The notes beneath the pieces were generated by a model that worked only from the letters and a program-made list of their open reading frames with translations, searched no databases and was not told the DNA's origin. Shown here in pieces: positions 1 through 9,382 of a stretch of 64,000 bases of DNA (position 1 is its first letter; each line of letters begins with the position of its first letter). The translations under genes were made by a program, and so were the position numbers. The DNA lies in IMG/VR virus record IMGVR_UViG_3300036770_007547, positions 124,001-188,000 of that record. The stretch is one strand, 5' to 3'. The DNA comes from a virus.

Positions 1-209
1 GTCCAATTGGCTCCTAGATCAGCGCTGTAATATATGGTACCGGTGCCGCCGGGCTCGGCCGATTGTGCCATGGCAAACATGGCACCATCAGAGGTGATGT
101 CTAGTTGCCAACCGCCAGCTGGTGAACTGTTCAATGATCCTACTAGAACAAAGCCGCTGACTATGCCTGTGCCTGGACTATATCCTGCCAAAAGATTATA
201 GATGCTCAT
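1..209 (-). CDS. Virion/tail-type protein, N-terminal 69 residues only (runs off left edge)
   Basis: The start codon at 207-209 overlaps the stop of the preceding 1312-aa gene (TAATG), so the two are translationally coupled. The visible 69 residues begin MSIYNLLAGYSPGTG, are rich in Gly, Ser and Ala, and have no Lys or Arg, like the neighbouring fibre proteins. There is no recognisable domain in what is visible. Its position at the end of the minus-strand tail-fibre bank suggests another receptor-binding or fibre component, which is inference. The C-terminus lies outside the window. Confidence 0.65.
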   Translation of the reverse strand, partial: MSIYNLLAGYSPGTGIVSGFVLVGSLNSSPAGGWQLDITSDGAMFAMAQSAEPGGTGTIYYSADLGANW

Positions 210-3200
210 TAACTGAGCCCGCCGCCCGTGATCACAAAAGTGTTGGCGTCGGTACAAAACACTGTGGCCAATCCGTTTTGTGCCAGTGTGCGATTTCCTG
301 AGTTTGTGGTGCCCACTTGATACATGGTCACTCCTGCGTCTGAGATCAACAAAATGTTGCCTTCGCTGCGATTGAATATGGTCACGCTCTGTCCGGCCGA
401 AAACACGCCATTGGGCACCGTGATGTTGGCATTGCTGTTGATGTAGAGACCTGCATCGTTCAAGGTCAAGGTATAATCTTCGTTTTTAGTGGCTGCAGGA
501 ACTGTGCGCAAATCGCCTTTGCTGTCACTGACTGTGTTACCAGTGACTTGCGAGGCTGAAATGTTTCCTGCCGTGATGTTGCTAGTTGCAGCTATGGCAC
601 CTGTTGTGTTGAAGTTGGCAGCGTCTATGTTTCCTGTAAACACACCAATGCCACTGCCAATGTTGCCAATGTTCGCATTACCGGTCACAGTCAGTATACC
701 TGCAGTTGAAACATTGCCAGCAGAGATGTTTGCAGTGGCTTGTATCCCCAAGGTGGTGATCCAAGAGTTGCTGCTGTTGTCAAACAACCAGGTGGCATAT
801 TCTGAGCCCACCGGGCCTACTTTGATTCCTCCGCCGTCGGCCTGGCTGGCGTTGGCTGCATTGTTGGCGAGATTGAAGTCTTTGTCATTGATGGTGACTG
901 TGACTGAATCCACAGTGGTAGTGGTTCCGGTGACCTGCAGATTTCCGGCCACTATCACCAAACCGCTTGACCCTGCTGCGGCTGGATCAATTGTTATGGT
1001 GCCGTCGGCGCTGGTGATGCTGTCACTTGATATAGAGATATTTCCCACTGTGACTGTGTTGGCTTCAACCAAGTTGGCTGCCACATTGGTTGATGTGACA
1101 TTTCCGATCACCGAAGTAAAGTTTCCAAGGTTGGCGTTGACATTGACTGCGATAACAGTGTTTGAGTCAATGGTGGTGGCTTCAATCACTTCGGGCAGTG
1201 CTAGGTTGCCCGAACTGGCATCCAATGTGGTGTTTCCGATTTGTATCACATCGGGCAAAATTAGATTGCCGCCTGAAGCCGAGATGTTGGCCTCGCCCAA
1301 GAAAATTGTAGAATTTGATAGATAGAGATCTCGCCAGCGATTGGTGGCGTTTCCGAGGTCGTAAGTGATATCGCTGCTGGGTATCACATTGCCACTGATG
1401 TTGGCTAGATTGGGCGTTTCTGTGACACTGATACTGGTGGCAGCCTCCATCTCAGCCCATTGATTGGAATCTCCGTCGCTGAAATAGATGAATTGAACAC
1501 CTGTGGCAGTATCAATCCAAATGTCACCCTGACTGGGGCTGGCTGGGGCGGTGCCTGACACAGTGACATTGGCACCAAACTGTATGCCAGTGAGCTGGCT
1601 ACCATTACCAATAAAATAAGACGCGTCAACATTGGCTGTGGTAGTGATGTTGCCAGTGAGGCTGTTGAGATTTCCAGTATACGTGGGTAGATACGCGGCC
1701 ACGTTGGCATTGGAGTAGTTGCTCTCACCACCGCCACCTGCCGAGAATGCCTGGAACGCCTCCATTTCGGCCCATTGGCTCGTGACCCCATCATTGAAAT
1801 AGAGATATTGGATGGCAGTATCACTGTCAATCCATATGTCCCCGATCACAGCATTGGCTGGATATTCGCTCTGCACATAGACGTTGCCTACGTTGATTCC
1901 TGTGAGCTGGCTACCGTTGCCCAGGAAATAGTTGGCAGTGATGTTGCCGGTGGCTGATACCGCACCAAATTCACCGGTAGTGTTTCCTGCACTGTTTCCG
2001 GTGACTATAAACTCGGCGCCCTCGGGCCCGGTGAATGTGATCGAAGTACTGTTGGCCGATATCTGGGCTCCATCTCCCAGATAGATGGTGTTGCCCGAGA
2101 GATAGAGATCTCTCCAACGCAGATTGGTGTTTCCTAGATCATAGGTGATGTCCGCGGCTGGCAACAGATCGCTGCCGACCAAACCAACTTCGATGTTTCC
2201 AGTAACAGTCAGTGTATTGTTGTCAAACGTGAGGTTGGGCGAACTTGCGAGATTGCCCGAAGAGTTGAACTGTATCTCTCCGGTGTTGCCGCTGAGTGTG
2301 GTCTGTATTCCGGTCAGGAAGGCACCGTTGCCCAAAACATAGGCGCCACTGATGTTTCCCGAAGCTGTGATGTGCAAGTTGGCAGTTATGTTGGCGCCGG
2401 CTGTGATACCACCGCGACTCACAAAAAGTCCACCATACGTGGCTATGGGGCCATAATTGATGCTTTCGCCGGCCATCACTGTGATGGTTCCTAGATCTCC
2501 GGTGACATTAGCAGCTTGTGTGACTAGATCATAGTCAACCTCGCTGGGCTCGGCACTGATGATGACCTTGAGATTGGCTGGATCCGAAGAAATGTCAATG
2601 CCTGGTCCGCCCACGAGATTGAGATCGCCGGTGGTGTTGGCCGGCACACTGTTGGCTGTTTCGACATCACCGGGTATTTCTGCACCGGGTATGATGTTGT
2701 TGAAGGCCGAAGTAATGGTGAGACCGGTGAGGAATCTACCATTGGCCAAGATGTATTCGCTGGTGAGATTTCCATTGGCAGTGAGGCCAACTGAATCAAT
2801 GGTCACGATGTTGTTGCCGTTGACGTTGGCTTCGATGTTGCCGTTGGCGTTGACGATGCGCACCAAGCTGTTGCCATTGGCTATCAGCGTGGTGTCAATA
2901 CCGCTGAGGAATCGACCGTTGCCCAGCACAAAGTTGGCAGTGATGTTGCCATCAATTTCTACCAGCTCTGGTGATATGGTCATCACATTGGTGCCGGCCA
3001 CGTTGGCTATGATGTTGCCACCGTTGCTGATCACCTGTACCAAGCTGTTACCGTTGCTGATCAAAGTGGTGTCAATGCCGGTCAAGAGAGCACCGTTGCC
3101 CAAGAAGTAGTCGGCAGACACGTTTCCGGCCACGATGATTTCGTCGGTACTGAGTCCGTCATTGATCTCAACAAACGTGGAATCGTCGGATCTTATGGTG

Positions 3201-4147
3201 TTGACAAAGAGGTTGGTGGCAACAAGATTTCCGGGTGCGTTGGCCGATCCATCGTCGACTATCACCACTTCTTGACCATACAAACGTATGGTGCCATCAT
3301 AGCCCACGTAGTTGTTGGCAGTGACGTTGCCAAATGTGACCAGTCCTGTGGTATTGACTACAACAATGTTGGCTACGCCACCCACCGTGATGTTGGCCAC
3401 ACCGTCTGCTTCGGCCAAAGCCACGTTACTGGTGCCAAACTCGATGCGAGTACCTGCTGCCGCAGCGATGTTTGTGAGGCCGCTACCGTCACCAAAGAAG
3501 AAATTGGCTGTGACGTTGCCGGGGTTGACAAAAACGCCGGTGCCATCGATGTAAGTGAGCTTGCTGCTGGCCGCTAGATTTCCATTGACGTTGTACTGTA
3601 TCTGGCTGTTGCTGCCCGATGCTACCACAGCAATGTCCACGGTCTTGGTGGTGGCATTGCCGGTTATAGAAATGTTGTTGCTGGCCGTGATCGAAAGAGT
3701 GTCGCCCACGGTGTTGGCCAACACTGCGGTGCCATTGGCATAGATGTTGCCAAACGCATAGGCCGAATTCTGTTCAAATATCAGTTCAGTGACGCCCAGG
3801 ATTATGGGGTCGTTGGATACCAGTTTCCACTGCGTGTCTTTGTACACAGTGCCTTCGGTGACCATCACGATCATGCCGGCTTCGATCTCGCCATCCTCGT
3901 TGGCATCCGAACTGCGTACCCAGGTACCATTGCTTCCGGTGCCGGGTATCAGCACACGATAGATACCGTTTTGTTTTTTGTCGGTCTGGCCGTTTACCAG
4001 CACCCGATCGATGTCCAGCAAACTGACACCGTCGACCACCAATGGCGCGCCACCCGATAGGGTGACGTTGGTATCACTCAGGGCTCGTACGCTCTGTTTG
4101 TAGTCCAGATTTAAAATCTGTCCGGCGCGTATCTTGGTAAGACCCAC
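209..4147 (-). CDS. Large repeat-built tail-fibre-like structural protein (1312 aa)
   Basis: A GTG start at 4145-4147 lies 5 bases after the upstream stop, with a weak AGGA ribosome site. The N-terminus (MGLTKIRAGQIL) resembles the starts of the 995-aa and 247-aa neighbours and may be a shared attachment segment. Residues about 20-130 form a fibre-type module containing DRVLVNGQT, NGIYRV and W-R-S-S-D-A. The rest is dominated by about ten copies of a GN-(I/V)-TA, F/Y-LGNG, L-T-G-I repeat, plus two G-D-I-W-I-D, Q-W-A-E-M-E-A modules (around 1440-1530 and 1760-1860). The composition is Asn/Gly/Thr/Ala rich, as in beta-strand fibres of aquatic T4-like phages. A role in the distal tail or adsorption is inferred; no receptor can be assigned. 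Confidence 0.75.
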   Translation of the reverse strand: MGLTKIRAGQILNLDYKQSVRALSDTNVTLSGGAPLVVDGVSLLDIDRVLVNGQTDKKQNGIYRVLIPGTGSNGTWVRSSDANEDGEIEAGMIVMVTEGTVYKDTQWKLVSNDPIILGVTELIFEQNSAYAFGNIYANGTAVLANTVGDTLSITASNNISITGNATTKTVDIAVVASGSNSQIQYNVNGNLAASSKLTYIDGTGVFVNPGNVTANFFFGDGSGLTNIAAAAGTRIEFGTSNVALAEADGVANITVGGVANIVVVNTTGLVTFGNVTANNYVGYDGTIRLYGQEVVIVDDGSANAPGNLVATNLFVNTIRSDDSTFVEINDGLSTDEIIVAGNVSADYFLGNGALLTGIDTTLISNGNSLVQVISNGGNIIANVAGTNVMTISPELVEIDGNITANFVLGNGRFLSGIDTTLIANGNSLVRIVNANGNIEANVNGNNIVTIDSVGLTANGNLTSEYILANGRFLTGLTITSAFNNIIPGAEIPGDVETANSVPANTTGDLNLVGGPGIDISSDPANLKVIISAEPSEVDYDLVTQAANVTGDLGTITVMAGESINYGPIATYGGLFVSRGGITAGANITANLHITASGNISGAYVLGNGAFLTGIQTTLSGNTGEIQFNSSGNLASSPNLTFDNNTLTVTGNIEVGLVGSDLLPAADITYDLGNTNLRWRDLYLSGNTIYLGDGAQISANSTSITFTGPEGAEFIVTGNSAGNTTGEFGAVSATGNITANYFLGNGSQLTGINVGNVYVQSEYPANAVIGDIWIDSDTAIQYLYFNDGVTSQWAEMEAFQAFSAGGGGESNYSNANVAAYLPTYTGNLNSLTGNITTTANVDASYFIGNGSQLTGIQFGANVTVSGTAPASPSQGDIWIDTATGVQFIYFSDGDSNQWAEMEAATSISVTETPNLANISGNVIPSSDITYDLGNATNRWRDLYLSNSTIFLGEANISASGGNLILPDVIQIGNTTLDASSGNLALPEVIEATTIDSNTVIAVNVNANLGNFTSVIGNVTSTNVAANLVEANTVTVGNISISSDSITSADGTITIDPAAAGSSGLVIVAGNLQVTGTTTTVDSVTVTINDKDFNLANNAANASQADGGGIKVGPVGSEYATWLFDNSSNSWITTLGIQATANISAGNVSTAGILTVTGNANIGNIGSGIGVFTGNIDAANFNTTGAIAATSNITAGNISASQVTGNTVSDSKGDLRTVPAATKNEDYTLTLNDAGLYINSNANITVPNGVFSAGQSVTIFNRSEGNILLISDAGVTMYQVGTTNSGNRTLAQNGLATVFCTDANTFVITGGGLS

Positions 4148-4152
4148 GGGTG

Positions 4153-7140
4153 TTATCCTATTCTCATGAATTGAATTCTTGTCTTGGTATTTCCTGTACC
4201 GTACACTGTGACCGAGTTGTTGACTTGCCAGGTATAAGTGTCATTGGCCGCGACTGATATGATATCCGTGACGCTGTTCTTGAGCTGAGAGCCATTTGCT
4301 TGATTGTAACGATCGCCAGCCAATCCATTGATACCACCCCAGGCATCGGGATCAGCACTGACATTGTAGGCCACGTTGACTTGATACACACCGGCCTGGC
4401 TGAATGTGAACACACCGGTACCGTCCAAGGTACCAAAACTGCTGCCTTGGCTGAAATAGGGTGTGGTATTAAATGTCACGTTACCGGTACCGGTGACGTC
4501 GCTGTCTTTCTGGAAACCCAGCACACTGAACACAACAGTACCATTGTAGTAGTCGGCAGTGATGTTGCCCTGTGCTATCACATTGCCGGATATGTTGGTG
4601 TACTCGCCGGTGATGTCTACGTTGGCCACCAGTTCATCAACAGCAACGATGGCGTTGGCCGGAGTGTTCGAGATCCTGACCACGTCAGTGGTGGTGGTCA
4701 ACAAACGTGCATCAATGAAATCACTGGCTTCAGGCGGTTCAGTGAATGTCAGCACATTTCCAGACACTGAATAAGCAGTGGTGGGTATTTGTACCACACC
4801 GTTGATAGATACAATCACCGATGCAGTGGTAGCATCTTGGCTCAACACGAATGCCACCGTGGATCCGTCACCGTTGAACGAGTCTGCTGTGACAATGGTG
4901 ATGTCTTCTTTGGTTTGGTTCCAAGAGTCGTTGTCGTAGTATTCTAGGTCGTTGATGGTGGTGTTGAAACGTATCATACCTTGCACAGGACTGGCAGGTC
5001 TCTGTGCAGTGTTGCCCACTGGTAACAACAAAGAATCCGTGGTACCAATCTTTAAACTGGCGCCCGAAGTAACTGTGGCAGATCCAACGATGACTGCATC
5101 ACTGCCAGCATCAACCACCAGCATGTTGGCATTGTTGTCGCTGGCCACGCGGAAATCAACATCAGCACCGGCATTGTTTATGACAACTATGCCGTCGGTG
5201 CTGGTTATGTCATTGCCGCTGATCACGATGTTGCCAATGTTGGCCTGTGTGTTGGCCTGCACTATGTTGCCTATGATGTTGCCGCTGGCATCAATGTCTG
5301 AAGCTGTGACAAAACTGTTGGCATTGACGTTGGCTGCCAATACGTTGCCTGACGCCGTGACTGTGGCTGTGCTCACATCTGATGTGATCACTGCATTGTT
5401 GGCATTGACGTTGGCAGTGGCAGTGAGCGTGGTGGTTGTTACATTTGTGTTGGCATTGACGTTGGCGGCCAGGATATTGCCCGAAGCTGTGACTGTGGCT
5501 GTGCTCACATCTGATGTGATCACTGCATTGTTGGCATTGACGTTGGCAGTGGCAGTGAGCGTGGTGGTTGTTACATTTGTGTTGGCATTGAGATTGGCCA
5601 CCGTGACATTGCCTGACACATTGGCTGTTTCTAACCAAGCGTTGCCAGCTTCCAAAGTTCCATATTCAACGATGGTGACCACATCATTGGCCACCGTGAC
5701 GTTGCTGGCCAACACCATGTTTGCTGAACTGTTGATCCAGCCCATGAATGCTGCTTGTTGCTGCGTGTTGGTTGTGCTGTAATACACCAGTTCGGTGCCG
5801 CGATCTTTGCCATCATTGGTGGTCAAGACATTGCCGTTTGGACCGGTACCCAACATGATGATGGGATCTTCTACTCGCAAGTCATCGATGTTGATGTAGG
5901 TGAGATTGCCTTGTACTGTGAGGTTACCAGAGATCAAAGCATCGCCGGTTATGTCCAGTGTATTTCCGTACAATCCGCTGTTGGCAATCACGTTTGCAGC
6001 CGTGATGTTTCCTGATGCTACCACAGTGGTGGTATCAACCACACCGTTGGCGATGATATTTGCGGCAGTGACATTGCCAGTGGCCGAAACATAGCCCGTG
6101 ACTTCAATACCAGTCTCGCTGACTGCGGCTACCACATTACTGGTGTCGGTGCCACCCACCATGAGTTTGATGTAGGTACCGGTGGTTTCAGGATTGAGGA
6201 TTAGATTTCCACCATGATTGTGTAGGTATGAATCGTGGGCATAAAATCCCGGATAATCTACAGGATCATCGTATGTGCTGCTGTTGATACCAAGATTAAC
6301 ATAATAGTTGTCGTCGTCGCCATCATCAGCCGTAGCCACATAGTCTGTGGATGCTAGATTGCCTGCGTTGATGTTCTGGAAGTTGACTTGGCTGTAAGCG
6401 TTGACATTGCCACTAAACTGTACCACATGATCGCTGCCCAGCGGTGTGTAATTGGCCACACCGGCATAGAGAGCGTTGTTGCCAGTGGGGTCATCGCCCA
6501 AGAAAATACCTGTGAGACCTTGGAAGATAGAGTTGGGAGCGTCGATGTTGCCGCCGATGTAGATGTCGTTGGTGATGTTGGCAGCATTGGCTGTGATCAG
6601 CTCAGTGGCATTGATGTTGTTGCCATCGATGTTGGCGATGGCGATGAGATTGCCAGCAGATAGATTGCCGGTGACCGAAAAGTTTCCAAGTATATTACCA
6701 CTGAAGGTGATGTTGCCGGTGATGTTGGCATCCACTGCTGTGAGATTGGCCACACGGAGATCTGCATAGCTGTTGATGGTGACCGTGGTATTGGTGAGAT
6801 AGTCGGAGGTGTAGATCGTGGCAAATTCAGAATTGCTTTCGTCCCAGACAAACCCTATGTTGAGTTCGGTACCACGTGCACCAATGAATCCAATGTCAAG
6901 GCTGGGCGATCCAACTTGATCTTTGGCCAGGAGAATGATGGGATCTTCTACCACGAGATCGTGGCTGTCGATCGATGTCACATTGCCTTGTACAGTGAGA
7001 TTTCCGCTGACCGTAAGGTCGCTGCCGTACACGAGATTGTTGGCAATTTTCCCGGATGTGATCGAATAATCCAGCAGTTTTGCGGCTGCATTGACCGTCA
7101 GATCAGTGATCTGATTGTTTTTGATACGGGTAACCGCCAT
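4153..7140 (-). CDS. Repeat-built tail-fibre-like structural protein (995 aa)
   Basis: ATG at 7138-7140 follows an AGGAGA ribosome site and a late promoter (7164-7171). The N-terminus MAVTRIKNNQIT parallels the flanking fibre genes. Two copies of a module of the form QGN-(V/L)-T, (V/L)-EDPII-L occur near residues 50-75 and 410-435. The centre is GN-I/V-TA repeats, including a near-exact 44-residue tandem duplication (about residues 515-600). The C-terminal third carries an RPASPVQG, RFNT, LEYYD module, then a GDGST, VNGVVQ-type beta-sandwich module, and ends in a jelly-roll-like segment of about 130 residues that could be a receptor-binding head (inference). It is probably a trimeric fibre. 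Confidence 0.72.
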   Translation of the reverse strand: MAVTRIKNNQITDLTVNAAAKLLDYSITSGKIANNLVYGSDLTVSGNLTVQGNVTSIDSHDLVVEDPIILLAKDQVGSPSLDIGFIGARGTELNIGFVWDESNSEFATIYTSDYLTNTTVTINSYADLRVANLTAVDANITGNITFSGNILGNFSVTGNLSAGNLIAIANIDGNNINATELITANAANITNDIYIGGNIDAPNSIFQGLTGIFLGDDPTGNNALYAGVANYTPLGSDHVVQFSGNVNAYSQVNFQNINAGNLASTDYVATADDGDDDNYYVNLGINSSTYDDPVDYPGFYAHDSYLHNHGGNLILNPETTGTYIKLMVGGTDTSNVVAAVSETGIEVTGYVSATGNVTAANIIANGVVDTTTVVASGNITAANVIANSGLYGNTLDITGDALISGNLTVQGNLTYINIDDLRVEDPIIMLGTGPNGNVLTTNDGKDRGTELVYYSTTNTQQQAAFMGWINSSANMVLASNVTVANDVVTIVEYGTLEAGNAWLETANVSGNVTVANLNANTNVTTTTLTATANVNANNAVITSDVSTATVTASGNILAANVNANTNVTTTTLTATANVNANNAVITSDVSTATVTASGNVLAANVNANSFVTASDIDASGNIIGNIVQANTQANIGNIVISGNDITSTDGIVVINNAGADVDFRVASDNNANMLVVDAGSDAVIVGSATVTSGASLKIGTTDSLLLPVGNTAQRPASPVQGMIRFNTTINDLEYYDNDSWNQTKEDITIVTADSFNGDGSTVAFVLSQDATTASVIVSINGVVQIPTTAYSVSGNVLTFTEPPEASDFIDARLLTTTTDVVRISNTPANAIVAVDELVANVDITGEYTNISGNVIAQGNITADYYNGTVVFSVLGFQKDSDVTGTGNVTFNTTPYFSQGSSFGTLDGTGVFTFSQAGVYQVNVAYNVSADPDAWGGINGLAGDRYNQANGSQLKNSVTDIISVAANDTYTWQVNNSVTVYGTGNTKTRIQFMRIG
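5357..5591 (-). repeat. Tandem 132-bp repeat inside the 995-aa fibre gene
   Basis: Bases 5357-5459 and 5489-5591 read identically, at a spacing of 132 bases (44 codons). The intervening 29 bases of each unit have diverged at synonymous positions. The identity at DNA level shows a recent duplication, or gene conversion, of one GNI-TA fibre repeat. Confidence 0.85.
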
Positions 7141-7163
7141 CCATGTTCTCCTAGTTCTCGGAG

Positions 7164-7171
7164 TATTTATT
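7164..7171 (-). promoter_or_regulatory. Late promoter element AATAAATA
   Basis: The minus-strand octamer AATAAATA sits 24 bases upstream of the 995-aa gene start. It matches the T4 late consensus TATAAATA except at the first base. The predicted start near 7158 leaves a leader of about 18 bases that contains AGGAGA. Confidence 0.7.
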
Positions 7172-7193
7172 CTTGCACGCTACCAAAAAAGCG

Positions 7194-7937
7194 TTACAAG
7201 AATCGGACGTCAATGATGTCAGTGGATAGCGGTACCTCTGCAAAAGTGATGCTGTTGCCAGTCACTGTATAGGCCACCGTGGGCAACTGCACCACACCGT
7301 TGACTGCCACCAACGTCGCTGCTGATGTGCTGTCACGGTCTAACGTAAACGTGTTTGCTACCCCATCCGGGGTGATAATCTGTCCGGTAACTCCTGATAC
7401 CACACTATCCCACTCGGTGCCATCATAAACTTCTAAACGCACGTCATCGGTGTTGAATCTCACTGTTCCCACCACCGGGGACGCTGGCCTTTGACTGGTA
7501 TCGCCCACGGGCAACACCAATCCCGAAGTGGTGTCTATGAAAACTTCGGAGTTGCTGGTGGGCTGCAAAGTAATATTTGCTGGACTGTATGTGGGGTATA
7601 TGGTGGTGTCATCGATACTGATGTTTCCCAAGCGATTGCCCACTGCACCGGCTTCAAAATCTACATAATATTTTGTGGCTGCATCACTGTTGGCCACTGG
7701 ATCAGACAAGTTGTTGATGTAGACGTTACCGGCATCCACGTTGCCGGAATAATAGATGGTGACATTGCCCGAGCGCACATTGCCAACAACATCAAAATCA
7801 GTGGTGGGAGTGCTGTTGAGTATACCGACGCGATTGTTTTGTACATCAAAATAGATGAGATTGCCCTGCACTGCGAGGTTGTCGCCGCGCACTAGATTGT
7901 CTTGCAGTATGTTGCCCGATATGCGATTGATTGCCAT
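7194..7937 (-). CDS. Tail-fibre-like structural protein (247 aa)
   Basis: ATG at 7937 is preceded by a late element at 7956-7963. The protein has three visible parts. The N-terminal segment (MAINRISGNILQDN, then QGNLIYFDVQNNRVGI) resembles the start of the 995-aa neighbour. A middle GNV-type repeat region follows. The C-terminal pair is an RPASPVVG, VRFNT, LEVYDG module followed by a TFTLD, AVNGVVQLP, FAEVP-type beta-sandwich. The same two C-terminal modules recur in the 135-aa and 995-aa neighbours, so these genes look like paralogues of a modular fibre family. The exact virion location is unknown. Confidence 0.7.
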   Translation of the reverse strand: MAINRISGNILQDNLVRGDNLAVQGNLIYFDVQNNRVGILNSTPTTDFDVVGNVRSGNVTIYYSGNVDAGNVYINNLSDPVANSDAATKYYVDFEAGAVGNRLGNISIDDTTIYPTYSPANITLQPTSNSEVFIDTTSGLVLPVGDTSQRPASPVVGTVRFNTDDVRLEVYDGTEWDSVVSGVTGQIITPDGVANTFTLDRDSTSAATLVAVNGVVQLPTVAYTVTGNSITFAEVPLSTDIIDVRFL

Positions 7938-7955
7938 GCTGGATCCCTGTCCAGA

Positions 7956-7963
7956 TATTTATC
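7956..7963 (-). promoter_or_regulatory. Late promoter element GATAAATA
   Basis: The minus-strand octamer lies 19 bases upstream of the 247-aa gene start and overlaps the final two bases of the upstream gene. The predicted leader is about 13 bases. Confidence 0.7.
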
Positions 7964-8369
7964 AGACGTCGATCAAGCGCGAGTGTATCACAGAGATAGG
8001 GTCACCGTCGGGCGGGGCTGAAGTAAACGTGATGTCGTATCCACCGTCCACTGTGTAAGCACTGGTGCTGTCTTGATAGATCGATCCCACAAACACCAAT
8101 ATAGCCGAAGCTGCGCTTTCTTGTATGCTCATGGTAAACACTGTGGTACTACCATCTCCGGTAAAGCTGTCGATGGTGTAAGTGACATCGTTGGCTGTGG
8201 TAATGGGTATAAAACTGGTACCGTTGAAGAATTCCAGCTTGGCTATGTCGGTGTTGAATCTAAACTGCCCAAACACCGGAGCCAACGGTCGCTCGGCAGC
8301 CGATCCACCGGGAACTACCACCGATGTCGAGCCAGATTCAAGTATGCGATTTTTGGTAAAATTGCCCAT
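7962..8369 (-). CDS. Small tail-fibre-like module protein (135 aa)
   Basis: The start codon overlaps the stop of the 105-aa gene (TAATG), indicating translational coupling. After MGNFTKNRILESGS the protein is almost entirely the two-module cassette seen in its neighbours: an ERPLAPVFG, FRFNTD, LEFFNG segment (residues about 25-55), then a GDGSTTVFTM, FVGSIYQD, FTSAPPDGD beta-sandwich (residues about 65-125). It probably represents a minimal version of the C-termini of the 247-aa and 995-aa proteins. A structural role is inferred from the modules and the location. Confidence 0.65.
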   Translation of the reverse strand: MGNFTKNRILESGSTSVVVPGGSAAERPLAPVFGQFRFNTDIAKLEFFNGTSFIPITTANDVTYTIDSFTGDGSTTVFTMSIQESAASAILVFVGSIYQDSTSAYTVDGGYDITFTSAPPDGDPISVIHSRLIDV

Positions 8370-8686
8370 TAGATTGCGATCGAGCTCACTGTGACCGTGA
8401 TAGAGTTGGACACATTTGCTTCCACTTCCATGTAGTCGTCGCTGCCCAGCACCAACTTTTCCGTGTTCATCACATAGGTATCATGTGCTGTGACTTCAAG
8501 ATCGCTGTAAATGGTGTTGAGATCGCTGCCGCCCGAGCTGCCATCATCGGCAATGAGGTACACTTGCACTGTCACTGGATTGGCAGTGGTATTGCAAATG
8601 TACACGGTGGTGATAGCAGTGTCTTCGGCGGCACGGAAAACTTCGGTGCTGTCGGTTGTGGTGAGTCGTGTGTTGGTTATGGCCAT
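8369..8686 (-). CDS. Small virion-type protein (105 aa)
   Basis: ATG at 8686 follows an AAGGAA ribosome site. The sequence (MAITNTRLTTTDSTEVF, then ITTVYICNTTANPVTVQVY, ending SNSITVTVSSIAI) alternates hydrophobic and polar residues, as in a single beta-sandwich domain. It resembles small tail or decoration proteins of other tailed phages that bear a V-x-x-I-x-x-C-N-T motif. It is co-transcribed and overlaps the next gene. No catalytic motif is present. A structural role is likely but not proven. Confidence 0.6.
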   Translation of the reverse strand: MAITNTRLTTTDSTEVFRAAEDTAITTVYICNTTANPVTVQVYLIADDGSSGGSDLNTIYSDLEVTAHDTYVMNTEKLVLGSDDYMEVEANVSNSITVTVSSIAI

Positions 8687-8695
8687 CTTGATTCC

Positions 8696-9382
8696 TTACA
8701 GTATGAGGCTGTAAACCACAGCCTTGCGTTTGCTTATCAATTCTTCGTTGCGTGCATCATCCAAAGCATAGAGTCCAGTCTCGCCAGCGCCCACTGTGTT
8801 GTGATACAGTGCCACCGAATTGGCCACAGCCGTGGGTGCTGCTCCTAGATTTCCAAACACAGCATGCCCTTGCAGTGCAAGCTGGTTGATACTCTTGTCA
8901 AACACTAGATTGGCCGATGCATCAAAGTTACCACCAGTGTTGAATTGTACTTGTGTGTTGGATCCCGCAGCGTTCCGTACCACGCTGCCAGTGACTAGAT
9001 TTCCCCAGGATCCACTGTTGCCGTAGACATTGGTGTCAATGCTGATCTGCCATTCGCCTGACAGATTGTCGTATCTCAATCCAGCAAAAGTGGTACTGGT
9101 TTTGTGCGTGAGTATGCCACTGTTGGATGCGTATGTTCCGGTGTTGGAACTGTTGAGCAAAATGAACGGGTCACGGATGTTGAGTTCTTCCACGTTGATG
9201 TACGTGACATTACCGCCAACGTTCAAGTTACCAGCGATGTCGACGTTGCCGATGCCACCATCGTTGGTGTTGATCTCTAGATTACCGCAGTTGATGATGA
9301 CGTTGCCGGTGTAGGTAACACCATCGGGTTCTAGAGTGTTTTCAATGGTGTAATCGCCATCAACTCGCTTGTAAGAAGCCAT
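8696..9382 (-). CDS. Tail-fibre-like structural protein (228 aa)
   Basis: ATG at 9382 has an AAAGGAT ribosome site and a perfect late promoter upstream. After MASYKRVDGDYTIENT, the region at residues 40-75 repeats the GGNVTYINVEELNIRDPFILL module also present twice in the 995-aa protein. Later come an SGILT segment and a GSNTQVQFNTGGNFDAS segment typical of these fibres. The protein ends in a short basic tail (ISKRKAVV). It is probably a fibre or fibre-connector subunit; partner and location are unknown. Confidence 0.68.
   Translation of the reverse strand: MASYKRVDGDYTIENTLEPDGVTYTGNVIINCGNLEINTNDGGIGNVDIAGNLNVGGNVTYINVEELNIRDPFILLNSSNTGTYASNSGILTHKTSTTFAGLRYDNLSGEWQISIDTNVYGNSGSWGNLVTGSVVRNAAGSNTQVQFNTGGNFDASANLVFDKSINQLALQGHAVFGNLGAAPTAVANSVALYHNTVGAGETGLYALDDARNEELISKRKAVVYSLIL

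Noticed and set aside
489-1325. Open frame of 278 codons on the plus strand opposite the 1312-aa fibre gene
   Set aside because: Its hydrophobic, Val/Pro/Leu-rich translation is what the complement of Asn/Gly/Thr fibre repeats gives. It has no promoter or ribosome site.
4952-5782. Plus-strand frame with repeated A-L-T-L-A-V-A-V-S-V-V segments
   Set aside because: The repeats are the mirror of the 132-bp duplication in the real minus-strand gene.
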